A stretch of DNA of 33,733 nucleotides from Thermoplasmatota archaeon. GTDB taxonomy: Archaea; Thermoplasmatota; Penumbrarchaeia; Penumbrarchaeales; Penumbrarchaeaceae. The stretch's first letter is position 1. Each line of letters starts with the position of its first letter. The position numbers and the translations under genes are program-made. The stretch lies in the NCBI GenBank assembly GCA_029762535.1, contig JARVGK010000011.1:47436-81168 (forward strand), in the 5' to 3' direction. Positions 5,318 through 13,576 of this stretch are shown piece after piece. Under the pieces are notes generated by a model. The model did not search any database and was not told where the DNA came from. It saw nothing but the letters and a program-made list of their open reading frames with translations.

Positions 5318-7775
5318 GATGTTTAAGAAGGCCACCGGAAACCTGGAACCGTTCCCGTACCAGCGAAGACTCGCGACCGGGGAGGATCTGCCTCAGCTCC
5401 TGGACATCCCTACGGGATGCGGAAAGACCGCAGCTGTTGTGTTGGCATGGTTATGGAGGCGGAGGTTCGCTGACGAAGAAGTCAGGAAGAAGACGCCGAG
5501 GAGACTGATTTATTGTCTTCCGATGCGGGTGCTTGTGGAGCAGACACGTGACAACTGTATAGAATGGTTGAAGAACCTTGGAATATTGGCGATTGCACAT
5601 GAAGGTAACAGAGCCCCGCAAGACGATGTAAGACCCGTTGAGGGTTGGGCTGCTGAGCAAGGTGATAGAGGGGATCGGATCGCAGTGACGATCCTAATGG
5701 GCGGAGAGGACAAAGATGAATGGGATATGTATCCAGAAAGGGATGCCATAATTATCGGGACCCAAGACATGCTGCTGTCGAGGGCCCTTAATCGTGGATA
5801 CGGCATGAGCAGATACCGATGGCCAGTACATTATGGGTTGTTGAACAATGATTGTCTTTGGATAATGGATGAAGTGCAACTGATGGGAGTCGGTGTGGAA
5901 ACAACTTCTCAGATGGATGCATTCAGAAGGATAATCGGAACAACAGGTGGTTGCAGGAGCATCTGGATGAGCGCCACCCTGGATGATGACCGGCTTTTAA
6001 CGGTGGACCAATCTACCTCTCTTAGGAAACTTTCCCTAAAGGAAACCAATCCCGCTACTGAAAAAAGAACAAATGCACCAAAGAGAGTTGAAATGGCAAC
6101 CTATGAGGAGAAGGCAATTGTTCTGGACAAGGATTCTGAAAAGGGGTCATATTACAGTGATATTGCAAATCTGATCAGGGAGAAACACATCGAAGACTCA
6201 CTTACTCTCGTAGTTGTGAATACTGTAAAAAGGGCTCAGGAGATCTTCAAGAAAGTCAAAGATGCATTTGATGAAGAGGTCAGAATTTACCTTCTTCATT
6301 CAAGGTTCAGGGAATCGGACAGGAAGATAGAAGCTTTAAAGGAATCCGGAAACAGGATCATCATATCAACCCAGGTCGTCGAAGCAGGTGTTGATATCTC
6401 TGCAAGAACACTCATTACTGAACTCGCTCCATGGTCTTCTCTCGTTCAGAGATTCGGAAGATGCAACAGGACTGGAGAATATGTTGATGCAAATATTTTC
6501 TGGATTGATATGGACATCGAGAAGTTGGCTCCACCATACTCTGTCAAGGATCAGGAAAAATCAAGAATACAGATGGTTTCATTGAAAAATGCAACTCCCA
6601 GTGAATTATCACTAATAATTGTTGATAATGGTGAACAGGTTCGTCCGGTAATCAGAAAGAAGGATATTTTGGAGCTTTTTGATACGACTCCCGATCTGAC
6701 GGGTAACGATCTTGATATCTCGAGATTCATAAGGGAATCAGACGAAAAGGATGTCCAGGTCTACTGGAGGGAAATTCCTGAGGACGGTCCTTCAAGAGAA
6801 ATGAGAAAACCTCACAGAATAGAACTTTGCAGTGCTCCGATTGGTGAGATCAAGGAATTAATATCAAAGAAGAAGGACGGTTTCAGAGGCTGGCAATGGG
6901 ATCATCTGGACGAATACTGGAAAGATCTTGGTCAAAGTTCGACGATCATTCCTGGCAGGATGATATTATTGGATGTTGATTCCGGCGGATATTCAAAGGA
7001 TCTGGGGTGGATAGGAAAAGAATGGAAGCCTAAAGATGGAAAAATTTATGAGGTAAATCTGAAAGGAGACCATGAGAACGAATCAACAAACAGTGAGATC
7101 GAGACATTCATCGGAAAAGAAGTCACGATTCATGATCACTGCATGGATGTGTCAGAAAAATGTAAATCAATCTCGGAAAAAATTGGATTGGATTCTTTTC
7201 TTATCGACCAGGAAGCCCTTGCCGGTCTATGGCATGATGTTGGTAAGGCCCATGAAGCATTTCAGAATGCGATCAAGGGAGGTTTCTATACAGAGAAACT
7301 CCTTGCCAAATCAAAGGAGAAAAAGAACATCCTGGATTATTTCATGATGGTTGATGGTCAGAAAGAATATAGGAGATATTTCAGACACGAACTGGCTTCC
7401 GCATTGGCTCTTCTGCAGTATAAGGGGATATTGAAAGATGAGAAAAAACTTGCTGTATATCTAATCGGAGCTCATCATGGAAAGGTCAGGCAGTCAATAA
7501 GGTCCCTCCCGGATGAGACCGAGCCCGAGGATGAGAATTTGAGGTTTGCTCGTGGGGTGTGGGATGGTGATATCATTCCATCAGTGGATGGATTATTTGA
7601 TGAGTCTATATCGCTGGACCTCACCCCCATGGTTATTGGAGAAGGAAGCTGGCTGGAGATGTCTTTGGGTCTTCTGGATGAATACGGTCCATTCAGGTTA
7701 GCTTATCTGGAATCCATTCTCAGGATCTCTGATTGGCTTGTATCCAGAAGCTACGAAGAGGGGGTGAGAGAGTGA
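5304..7775 (+). CDS. cas3: CRISPR-associated helicase/nuclease Cas3, type I-G form
   Basis: A DNA helicase-nuclease recruited by the crRNA complex to unwind and degrade target DNA. The SF2 helicase comes first: Walker A PTGCGKT at ~36-42, DEVQ box at ~190, SATL at ~223, and motif VI QRFGRCNRTGE at ~381-391. The HD nuclease is C-terminal, with LWHDVGKAHEAF at ~641-652 and GAHHGK near 722. Helicase-then-HD order is typical of type I-G/I-U Cas3 and the reverse of most Cas3 proteins. All key motifs are intact, so it should be active. The start follows a GAGGGG-type site and lies inside the end of the short ORF; the stop overlaps the next gene. It is the first large gene of a tightly packed operon. 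Confidence 0.95.
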   Translation: MNYDEMFKKATGNLEPFPYQRRLATGEDLPQLLDIPTGCGKTAAVVLAWLWRRRFADEEVRKKTPRRLIYCLPMRVLVEQTRDNCIEWLKNLGILAIAHEGNRAPQDDVRPVEGWAAEQGDRGDRIAVTILMGGEDKDEWDMYPERDAIIIGTQDMLLSRALNRGYGMSRYRWPVHYGLLNNDCLWIMDEVQLMGVGVETTSQMDAFRRIIGTTGGCRSIWMSATLDDDRLLTVDQSTSLRKLSLKETNPATEKRTNAPKRVEMATYEEKAIVLDKDSEKGSYYSDIANLIREKHIEDSLTLVVVNTVKRAQEIFKKVKDAFDEEVRIYLLHSRFRESDRKIEALKESGNRIIISTQVVEAGVDISARTLITELAPWSSLVQRFGRCNRTGEYVDANIFWIDMDIEKLAPPYSVKDQEKSRIQMVSLKNATPSELSLIIVDNGEQVRPVIRKKDILELFDTTPDLTGNDLDISRFIRESDEKDVQVYWREIPEDGPSREMRKPHRIELCSAPIGEIKELISKKKDGFRGWQWDHLDEYWKDLGQSSTIIPGRMILLDVDSGGYSKDLGWIGKEWKPKDGKIYEVNLKGDHENESTNSEIETFIGKEVTIHDHCMDVSEKCKSISEKIGLDSFLIDQEALAGLWHDVGKAHEAFQNAIKGGFYTEKLLAKSKEKKNILDYFMMVDGQKEYRRYFRHELASALALLQYKGILKDEKKLAVYLIGAHHGKVRQSIRSLPDETEPEDENLRFARGVWDGDIIPSVDGLFDESISLDLTPMVIGEGSWLEMSLGLLDEYGPFRLAYLESILRISDWLVSRSYEEGVRE

Positions 7776-10159
7776 TAGATGATATGAATTCCACATTGGA
7801 TCTGTTCGGTTCTGATGATAATAAGGTACAACAAACTATTGAAGAAAAAAGGATTGAACACTCCGAAGAAGATGGAATTGATAATGTAAATGACATAACT
7901 TTAGAGGGATGCTCTCCAGTTCCGCTTGCCAGTTATCTCAAAGCCTTGGGTGTTTTCCGATTGGTGGCGGAACAGAAGGACAGAAAGGTCAGAGGATACT
8001 GGAAGAACGATAGATTCCATCTGGTAACCAGAATGACAGAGAATGAATTGATCGATTTCTTTGTCAAAGAATACAAACCAAGTCCTATATTATCACCTTG
8101 GAATGGAAGAAGTGGCTTCCTGGAGGAAGATGAAGATTCTAATAGAAAAGGTGCAGTATTGAAAAAAAGTTTTTCGGACAATATATCCATCAGATTCAGC
8201 AATATTAGGAAAATGATAAAAATTTTAAATGAATTTGAAGAGATTAATAATTTAAATAACATTCGCAATCATAGGAAAAATGTGGAAAATGAATTAAATA
8301 TAATAAAAAAGATTAAAAATAAAACGAATGAAGATTTGATAAATGAAAATGTTTTAAAAGAAGAGAAAAATATACTATCAAATTCGGAATCTGAATTAAA
8401 AAACAATCTGTTAAATGTTCTAAGAAATAAATTACCAGATGATATCTTATCCTGGATGGATTCAACATTATCTCTAAAAAGTGATATTGATTCCAAACCT
8501 GAAATGCTCCCCTTATTGGGAAGTGGTGGTGTAGATGGAAGTCAGGATTTTTCTGTAAATTTTCTTGAAAGGATTTGCGATCTTTTCTCTTTAGAAACTG
8601 GTAATCCCAGAGAAGCCACCAATTTCTTGTTAATAAATTCTTTATTTAATCTTAATATTAATAGTATCCCTTCAACCACTGTAGGCCAATTCAATCCAAA
8701 TGCAGCAGGTGGAATGAATGCACAATCAGGTTTTGAAGCAGATTCCATAATGAATCCTTGGGATTTTATTTTCCTGATTGAGGGAACTCAACTTTTCTTG
8801 TCAACAGTGACCAGAAGAAATAATATTCAAATGAATTATGCATCTGCTCCATTTACTGTAAAACATTCTATATCTGGGTATGGATCCTCATCTAGAGAAA
8901 TGAAAGAAGAATCAAGAGCGGAGATCTGGATGCCTATCTGGAGTAATAAAGCCTGTTTTCAAGAGATTAAAAAAATCTTCTCAGAAGGTAAATCTTCACT
9001 AAATGGTAATATATCGTATTCGGGAGTTGATTTTGCTTTATCTATAGCATCATTGGGAGTTGATCGTGGAATAACTGAGTTTATAAGATATGGATTACTA
9101 AAAAGAAATGGTAAAAATTATTTTGCAATACAATTGGGAAGATTTAAAGTAAAAAGGCAACCTCAGATAGATCTAATAAAGGATATCAATCACTGGCTAA
9201 GTAAGATGAGGCAGAAATTGTCTTCAAAGGAGATGCCTAATTCGATAAAGAGTGCACTCCATAAACTTGATGGTCTTATCATCGCGCTCTGCAGTCAGAA
9301 AAGTACGCAAAAGATTGAGAGCATTCTCATAGAGTTGGGACGAATTGAGGCTCAATTGAATAAAAGCAAGAGATGGGTAAAAGATACTGCCAAAATCGAT
9401 CCCATTCCATATTTATCTAAGAAATGGATCGATGAATGCAACGATGGATCTGCAGAATACAGGCTTGCACTTTCGCTTGCATCGATATATGGTAGATTCG
9501 GAAAGGATTACATCTCTATAAGGCAGAACCTGGAACCGATTATCTTGCCGGAAGAGAAAAAACCATTTTTCGAGATCGAAAACAATGAAAATGAAATTGT
9601 TGATACAAAAGGAGATCTCATACATGTGATGAACAGAATCCTTGCAAGGAGGATTATAAAAGCCCAGCAGGCAGGATGCGATTCATATTCTGATAGGGCT
9701 ATGTTTTATTGTTCTCCGTCCGATATATCGGATTTCTTGGAGGAGAGGGTAAATGACAGTAAGATATGGGACCTTTTTAATGGTCTTGTTCTGATCAACT
9801 GGAAAAAGAGAGAAGAAATACATATACAAAAACCAGATCTCAGAGATACAATTTATCCCGATTCCGTTTACATGATGATGAAACTCTGCTACTGCGATTA
9901 CGAATTCCCATCCGGTAGGATCCCACTTGTTCCAGAGATCCACAGAAGATGTTCAGCAGGAGATGGAACGGGAGCTTTCAGATCGTCTCTTAAACGATTG
10001 AGAGGCAGTGGGGTGATTCCCGCTGTAACCAATGCGAGTGTTTCACGGAGAAAAGCCATCAGGATGGCTGCAAGTCTTCTTTTCCCTGTCCATGAGAATC
10101 AGATAAGAGAATATCTGAATCGTATCGGACGGACAGGAACATATAATTTCAAGGAGTAA
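7772..10159 (+). CDS. cas8: Type I-G large subunit Cas8 (Csx17 family)
   Basis: The large subunit of the I-G surveillance complex, expected to recognise the PAM and recruit Cas3. The N-terminus carries the Csx17 signature LEGCSPVPLASYLKALGVFR followed by SPWNGRSGF. Further conserved-looking blocks are NPWDFIFLIEGTQLF and VDFALSIASLGVDRGI. The length (~795 aa) fits the family. The GTG at 7772 overlaps the cas3 stop (GTGA) and has GGGGGTG upstream; ATG 7784 is an alternative. Residues ~150-225 form a very Asn/Lys/Glu-rich, probably coiled-coil insert encoded by extremely AT-rich DNA. It lies between cas3 and cas7. Confidence 0.92.
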   Translation: MIDDMNSTLDLFGSDDNKVQQTIEEKRIEHSEEDGIDNVNDITLEGCSPVPLASYLKALGVFRLVAEQKDRKVRGYWKNDRFHLVTRMTENELIDFFVKEYKPSPILSPWNGRSGFLEEDEDSNRKGAVLKKSFSDNISIRFSNIRKMIKILNEFEEINNLNNIRNHRKNVENELNIIKKIKNKTNEDLINENVLKEEKNILSNSESELKNNLLNVLRNKLPDDILSWMDSTLSLKSDIDSKPEMLPLLGSGGVDGSQDFSVNFLERICDLFSLETGNPREATNFLLINSLFNLNINSIPSTTVGQFNPNAAGGMNAQSGFEADSIMNPWDFIFLIEGTQLFLSTVTRRNNIQMNYASAPFTVKHSISGYGSSSREMKEESRAEIWMPIWSNKACFQEIKKIFSEGKSSLNGNISYSGVDFALSIASLGVDRGITEFIRYGLLKRNGKNYFAIQLGRFKVKRQPQIDLIKDINHWLSKMRQKLSSKEMPNSIKSALHKLDGLIIALCSQKSTQKIESILIELGRIEAQLNKSKRWVKDTAKIDPIPYLSKKWIDECNDGSAEYRLALSLASIYGRFGKDYISIRQNLEPIILPEEKKPFFEIENNENEIVDTKGDLIHVMNRILARRIIKAQQAGCDSYSDRAMFYCSPSDISDFLEERVNDSKIWDLFNGLVLINWKKREEIHIQKPDLRDTIYPDSVYMMMKLCYCDYEFPSGRIPLVPEIHRRCSAGDGTGAFRSSLKRLRGSGVIPAVTNASVSRRKAIRMAASLLFPVHENQIREYLNRIGRTGTYNFKE

Positions 10160-10173
10160 AGGAGGTATTATGA

Positions 10174-11121
10174 ATGGATATGAAACTACTGGAAAACGAA
10201 TCGAGACTGCTAATAGAAGTTCCCCTGAAACCTGTTCAGGGGACCAGGTTCCAACCTACGGGATTTCCCGACCTTGGAGCTGCAACATACACGCTTGCGG
10301 ACGGAACGGAAATGCTTCTTGTGGAATCATCTCAGAGCATGGCGAACAGACTTGAAGAAGTATGCTGGGATAATGCCAAGAATGATTTAGTTGAAACTTT
10401 GGCGGGACTGCCTTATATCGCTTCAACTCTACCAGATGGTTCAAGAACAAATACAATTCTTGAAGCTCATAGAATGAATTCTCCCTATATTGTGAAATCA
10501 AAGGAATTTGAAAAAATAAATCAAGAGATTGGATTCGAAAAGAATAAGCCATTCAACACACATAATTTAATTAGAACTCTGTTAAAATATGATATTAATT
10601 CATTAATTCATGGGATATTTTTAGAAAAAGTTGGCGGTGTGGTCAGAATACCAAGGTCATTATCCGGATTTATTGAGGCGAAAAATATCACAACTGCTCC
10701 AAGTGGAGGTGTAAAATTTGATAGGGTGCAACCTGAAACCACAGGTCAAGTAACACCTTATGGTAAAGCTGATGAAGGATATGGAAATGTGCCTTTCCCC
10801 AGAGATGAATATACCGGTGATATCACTGCATATTTCAATCTGGACCTATCACAGATAAGAGGATTTGGATTGGGAAAGGATGTTGAGGAATTGCTAATCC
10901 TTCTTGCCTTGTTCAAGATTAGAAAAATCCTCAAAGATGGCCTCAGACTTAGGACCGCTTGTGATCTTGAAATATCAGGAGATATCAAGGTAACTAGACC
11001 AGAATCATTCAGAATTCCCGAACTTAAAGATATTGAAACCGAGATACGATCCGCAATCTCGAAAGTGGAAGGACTGTTTTCATATCCGAGAATAACTGAA
11101 GTGGTGTACTCAAAGGCGTGA
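10174..11121 (+). CDS. csb1: Type I-G Cas7 (Csb1, GSU0053 family)
   Basis: The backbone subunit that polymerises along the crRNA in the I-G complex. The N-terminal LLIEVPLKPVQGTRFQPTGF, then FPDLGAATYTL, ESSQSMANRLE and LPYIASTL, are hallmarks of Csb1 proteins; PRSLSGFIEAKNI lies in the middle. Length 315 aa is usual. An excellent ribosome-binding site, AAAGGAGG, precedes the ATG at 10174; ATG 10170 is in another frame. The gene follows cas8 by 14 bases and its stop overlaps csb2. Confidence 0.93.
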   Translation: MDMKLLENESRLLIEVPLKPVQGTRFQPTGFPDLGAATYTLADGTEMLLVESSQSMANRLEEVCWDNAKNDLVETLAGLPYIASTLPDGSRTNTILEAHRMNSPYIVKSKEFEKINQEIGFEKNKPFNTHNLIRTLLKYDINSLIHGIFLEKVGGVVRIPRSLSGFIEAKNITTAPSGGVKFDRVQPETTGQVTPYGKADEGYGNVPFPRDEYTGDITAYFNLDLSQIRGFGLGKDVEELLILLALFKIRKILKDGLRLRTACDLEISGDIKVTRPESFRIPELKDIETEIRSAISKVEGLFSYPRITEVVYSKA

Positions 11122-12704
11122 TCCAAATGATAGGCATCCGGTTTCGCTTCCCAGCCGGGAGGTACCATGCCACGCCATGGAAAAGACAGGTTAACGAGGG
11201 AGTGGTGGAGTGGCCTCCCAATCCATGGAGGATAATAAGAGCTTTTATATCCGTTTATTATCTTAAGATGGAGGAGGATGTAAGAAAAGAAATTCTTATT
11301 TCATTGATAGAGAAACTCTCAACTGAACCTATTTACAAACTGCCAAAAGCAAGCATTGGGCACACCAGACATTATATGCCTCAATATAAGGACAAAACAT
11401 CATTAATCTTCGATACTTTCGCTTCTGTGAAAAAGGACGATGAACTTATAGTATCATGGCCAGATATTGAACTGAACGAAGAAGAAAGGAATATTCTAAT
11501 GAGAATCCTTAAAAATATGAACTATCTTGGAAGAGCTGAATCATGGGTTGAAGCTGAAATCTATGATAACCCCATCTATCCAAACTGTATGCCCCTTAAA
11601 ATTTTCGATAGGGATATGGATGTAGAGCTAATCGATGTTTTGATGCCAATGAAAGAAAATAAATTCCATGAATGGAAGGTTGATCTTTCAAGTAAGATGC
11701 CCGCAAAATCAAGGAAACATCTTCAAAATATTGATTCAATGTTTAATGCTCTATGCATTGACACCTCAATACTAAAGAAGAATGGATGGAGCGATCCTCC
11801 GGGTAGCGAATGGGTTCAGTATGTAAGACCATCAAATATATTTGAAATAACACCCGCTATAAACTATACTAAAGAAGATAAATTCAGACCTACCGTTGCG
11901 AGATTCGCTATCGCATCTCAGGTACCACCAAGATTAACAGATACCGTATCATTTGCAGATCGCATCCATAAATCTCTTGTTAGCAGGGTTAAAGATTCAA
12001 GAGTTTTTACAGGTTGTGATGAGGAACACAAGCCTCTTAATGGACACGAACATTCTTTTATATTAAGTGAATCGAACATTGCCCTTGGAAAAGGAAAGAG
12101 AGGTGAAATCACACATGTTTCAATATACGCACCATTAGGTTTCGGCACAAATGAAAGAAAGGCTTTAGACGGCCTTTCAAAGGTTTGGGGTCATGGCGGG
12201 CATGATATCCAGTTGGTTCTGATAGGTATTGGAACACCTTCCGATTATGGAGGATCAATAAAAATATCGGGGCAATCTCCTATTATGTCAGAATCCAGAA
12301 TATGGGAATCAAGGACACCTTTTGTTCCCACACGACATCCCAAGTATACTAGAGCTGGTGTTCCTAAGTACGAAGAAATCAATGTTAAGGTCGAAGGAAT
12401 GCCAGAAGGCATGATTCATTTAGGTAGTCCAGAACATGACCTGCTCAGACTTTTAAACGAGATGGGCTTCCCTAAGCCTGTTTCAATAGAAAAAGTCGAA
12501 CATACGGATCTTGCCGGAAAAAAGACAAGATGGCTTGAATTTAAACGAAATCGATATGGAGGCAATGGTATCAAGAGCACTGAAATGGGGTATGGATTTA
12601 GAATCGTATTCCCACAAAGTGTAAGAGGTCCTATAGTTGTTGGATACGGTGCACACTTCGGACTCGGGCTCTTCGTCCCACAAGACGACAAGGAGAAGGG
12701 ATAG
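11118..12704 (+). CDS. csb2: Type I-G Csb2 (GSU0054 family, Cas5-Cas6 type)
   Basis: Csb2 combines a Cas5-like part that caps the crRNA 5' handle with a Cas6-like part that cleaves pre-crRNA. The N-terminal GIRFRFPAGRYHATPW and VEWPPNPWRIIRAF are typical of the family. The C-terminal VGYGAHFGLGLFVP is the glycine-rich loop expected of a Cas6 RAMP fold. This explains why no separate cas6 is present. GTG 11118 overlaps the csb1 stop as GTGA; ATG 11127, with AAAGG upstream, is an alternative start. The next gene begins directly after its stop codon. Confidence 0.9.
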   Translation: MIQMIGIRFRFPAGRYHATPWKRQVNEGVVEWPPNPWRIIRAFISVYYLKMEEDVRKEILISLIEKLSTEPIYKLPKASIGHTRHYMPQYKDKTSLIFDTFASVKKDDELIVSWPDIELNEEERNILMRILKNMNYLGRAESWVEAEIYDNPIYPNCMPLKIFDRDMDVELIDVLMPMKENKFHEWKVDLSSKMPAKSRKHLQNIDSMFNALCIDTSILKKNGWSDPPGSEWVQYVRPSNIFEITPAINYTKEDKFRPTVARFAIASQVPPRLTDTVSFADRIHKSLVSRVKDSRVFTGCDEEHKPLNGHEHSFILSESNIALGKGKRGEITHVSIYAPLGFGTNERKALDGLSKVWGHGGHDIQLVLIGIGTPSDYGGSIKISGQSPIMSESRIWESRTPFVPTRHPKYTRAGVPKYEEINVKVEGMPEGMIHLGSPEHDLLRLLNEMGFPKPVSIEKVEHTDLAGKKTRWLEFKRNRYGGNGIKSTEMGYGFRIVFPQSVRGPIVVGYGAHFGLGLFVPQDDKEKG

Positions 12705-13373
12705 ATGAAAGACCGTGAACTCATTCTGGAAGGCCCGGAAGGGCTGTTCGTTGAGTTCAAACAAAAGGTCAACTCATCCCTATCCAGGGAGGTCTCCGCC
12801 TTTGCCAACACGAGCGGGGGTACTATCGTAATCGGTTTAAATGACAACGGCGCAATCATCGGTCTGAACGATTTAAACGAAAATCAGTCCAAGATCATGT
12901 CCCATGCCAGAAACTGTGACCCGCCAGTTCATATCGATGCGATCGCGTATCGGACCAGAACCGGCCAAGATGTGATATATGTAGAAATTCCGGATAATTC
13001 CGACAGACCCCATTCCTGTTCTGAAGGCTTTTTTCTGCGAAGCTGTTCAAGCACCCAGAAGATGATTAGAGATGAGATCATCCGGTTCCTGCATTCGTTC
13101 ATCTTCGACAGGATAATCCCACAAGATACCCCCCAAGTCACCCCCCAAGATAAAATGTTGTTTATACTCTACGACAAAGAATTGAGCAGGGATGAAATTA
13201 TGGAAGTTATTGATTTGAAGGATCGAAAACATTTTAGAGAGATATACTTGAATCCAACAATTAGATCTGGTTTTATCGAAATGACGATCCCTGATAAACC
13301 AAATAGCCCGAATCAAAATTATAGATTGACGTCAAAAGGCAGGTCCTATCTTTCAAAGATAGAGGTTATTTAG
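12705..13373 (+). CDS. AlbA_2 (Schlafen-type) domain protein with C-terminal winged helix, in the cas operon
   Basis: The N-terminal ~125 residues are an AlbA_2 domain: FVEFKQKVNSSLSREVSAFANT, then SGGTIVIGLNDNGAIIGL and GFFLRSCSST. A short Thr-Pro-Gln linker follows (DTPQVTPQ). The C-terminus (DLKDRKHFREIYLNP, then FIEMTIPDKPNSPNQNYRLT) matches the winged-helix end of Fic-like and AlbA_2 regulators. The AAA-like middle of the longer family members is missing. The start codon directly abuts the csb2 stop and has AAGGAG upstream, so it is translated with the effector operon. AlbA_2 proteins bind nucleic acid; a regulator of this cas operon or an accessory effector is possible. It is not a known core I-G gene. 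Confidence 0.85.
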   Translation: MKDRELILEGPEGLFVEFKQKVNSSLSREVSAFANTSGGTIVIGLNDNGAIIGLNDLNENQSKIMSHARNCDPPVHIDAIAYRTRTGQDVIYVEIPDNSDRPHSCSEGFFLRSCSSTQKMIRDEIIRFLHSFIFDRIIPQDTPQVTPQDKMLFILYDKELSRDEIMEVIDLKDRKHFREIYLNPTIRSGFIEMTIPDKPNSPNQNYRLTSKGRSYLSKIEVI

Positions 13374-13386
13374 TTACATTCACTGG

Positions 13387-13490
13387 CATCATCCGCCCCT
13401 CAAGGTCATGAGGCCTTGTGGTCCGGGCACAAGGATCGCTGTTCGATCCCTGCATGAGGACGATGGTCCGATCGGGATCGGCAGGACCAT
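13387..13490 (+). other. Structured intergenic element, degenerate tRNA-like
   Basis: Consecutive hairpins fill the gap before cas4-cas1: CCTCA-aggtca-TGAGG (13398-13413), CCTTGTG-gtccggg-CACAAGG (13414-13434), GATCG-ctgtt-CGATC (13434-13448) and ATGGTCC / GGACCAT (13463-13490). CATCATCC (13387-13394) can pair with GGACGATG (13458-13465) with one mismatch, closing the first three into a cloverleaf-like form. A GG-containing D-loop-like turn and GTTCGATCC add to the likeness. The T-stem is not canonical, so this is not called a functional tRNA. It may be a tRNA relic, a structured RNA or a terminator group for the upstream operon. Confidence 0.4.
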
Positions 13491-13540
13491 TTAGATTGAT
13501 CTTTCGATAATTCTTCTGATCCAATAATGTCTTGGATTTT

Positions 13541-13548
13541 TATAAATA
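13541..13548 (+). promoter_or_regulatory. TATA box of the adaptation genes cas4-cas1-cas2
   Basis: TATAAATA lies about 33 bp before the ATG at 13577, predicting a transcript with a leader of only a few bases. The adaptation genes would therefore be transcribed separately from the effector operon. Confidence 0.65.
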
Positions 13549-13576
13549 GTGTCAATAATAGTATTATTTGATCTGT

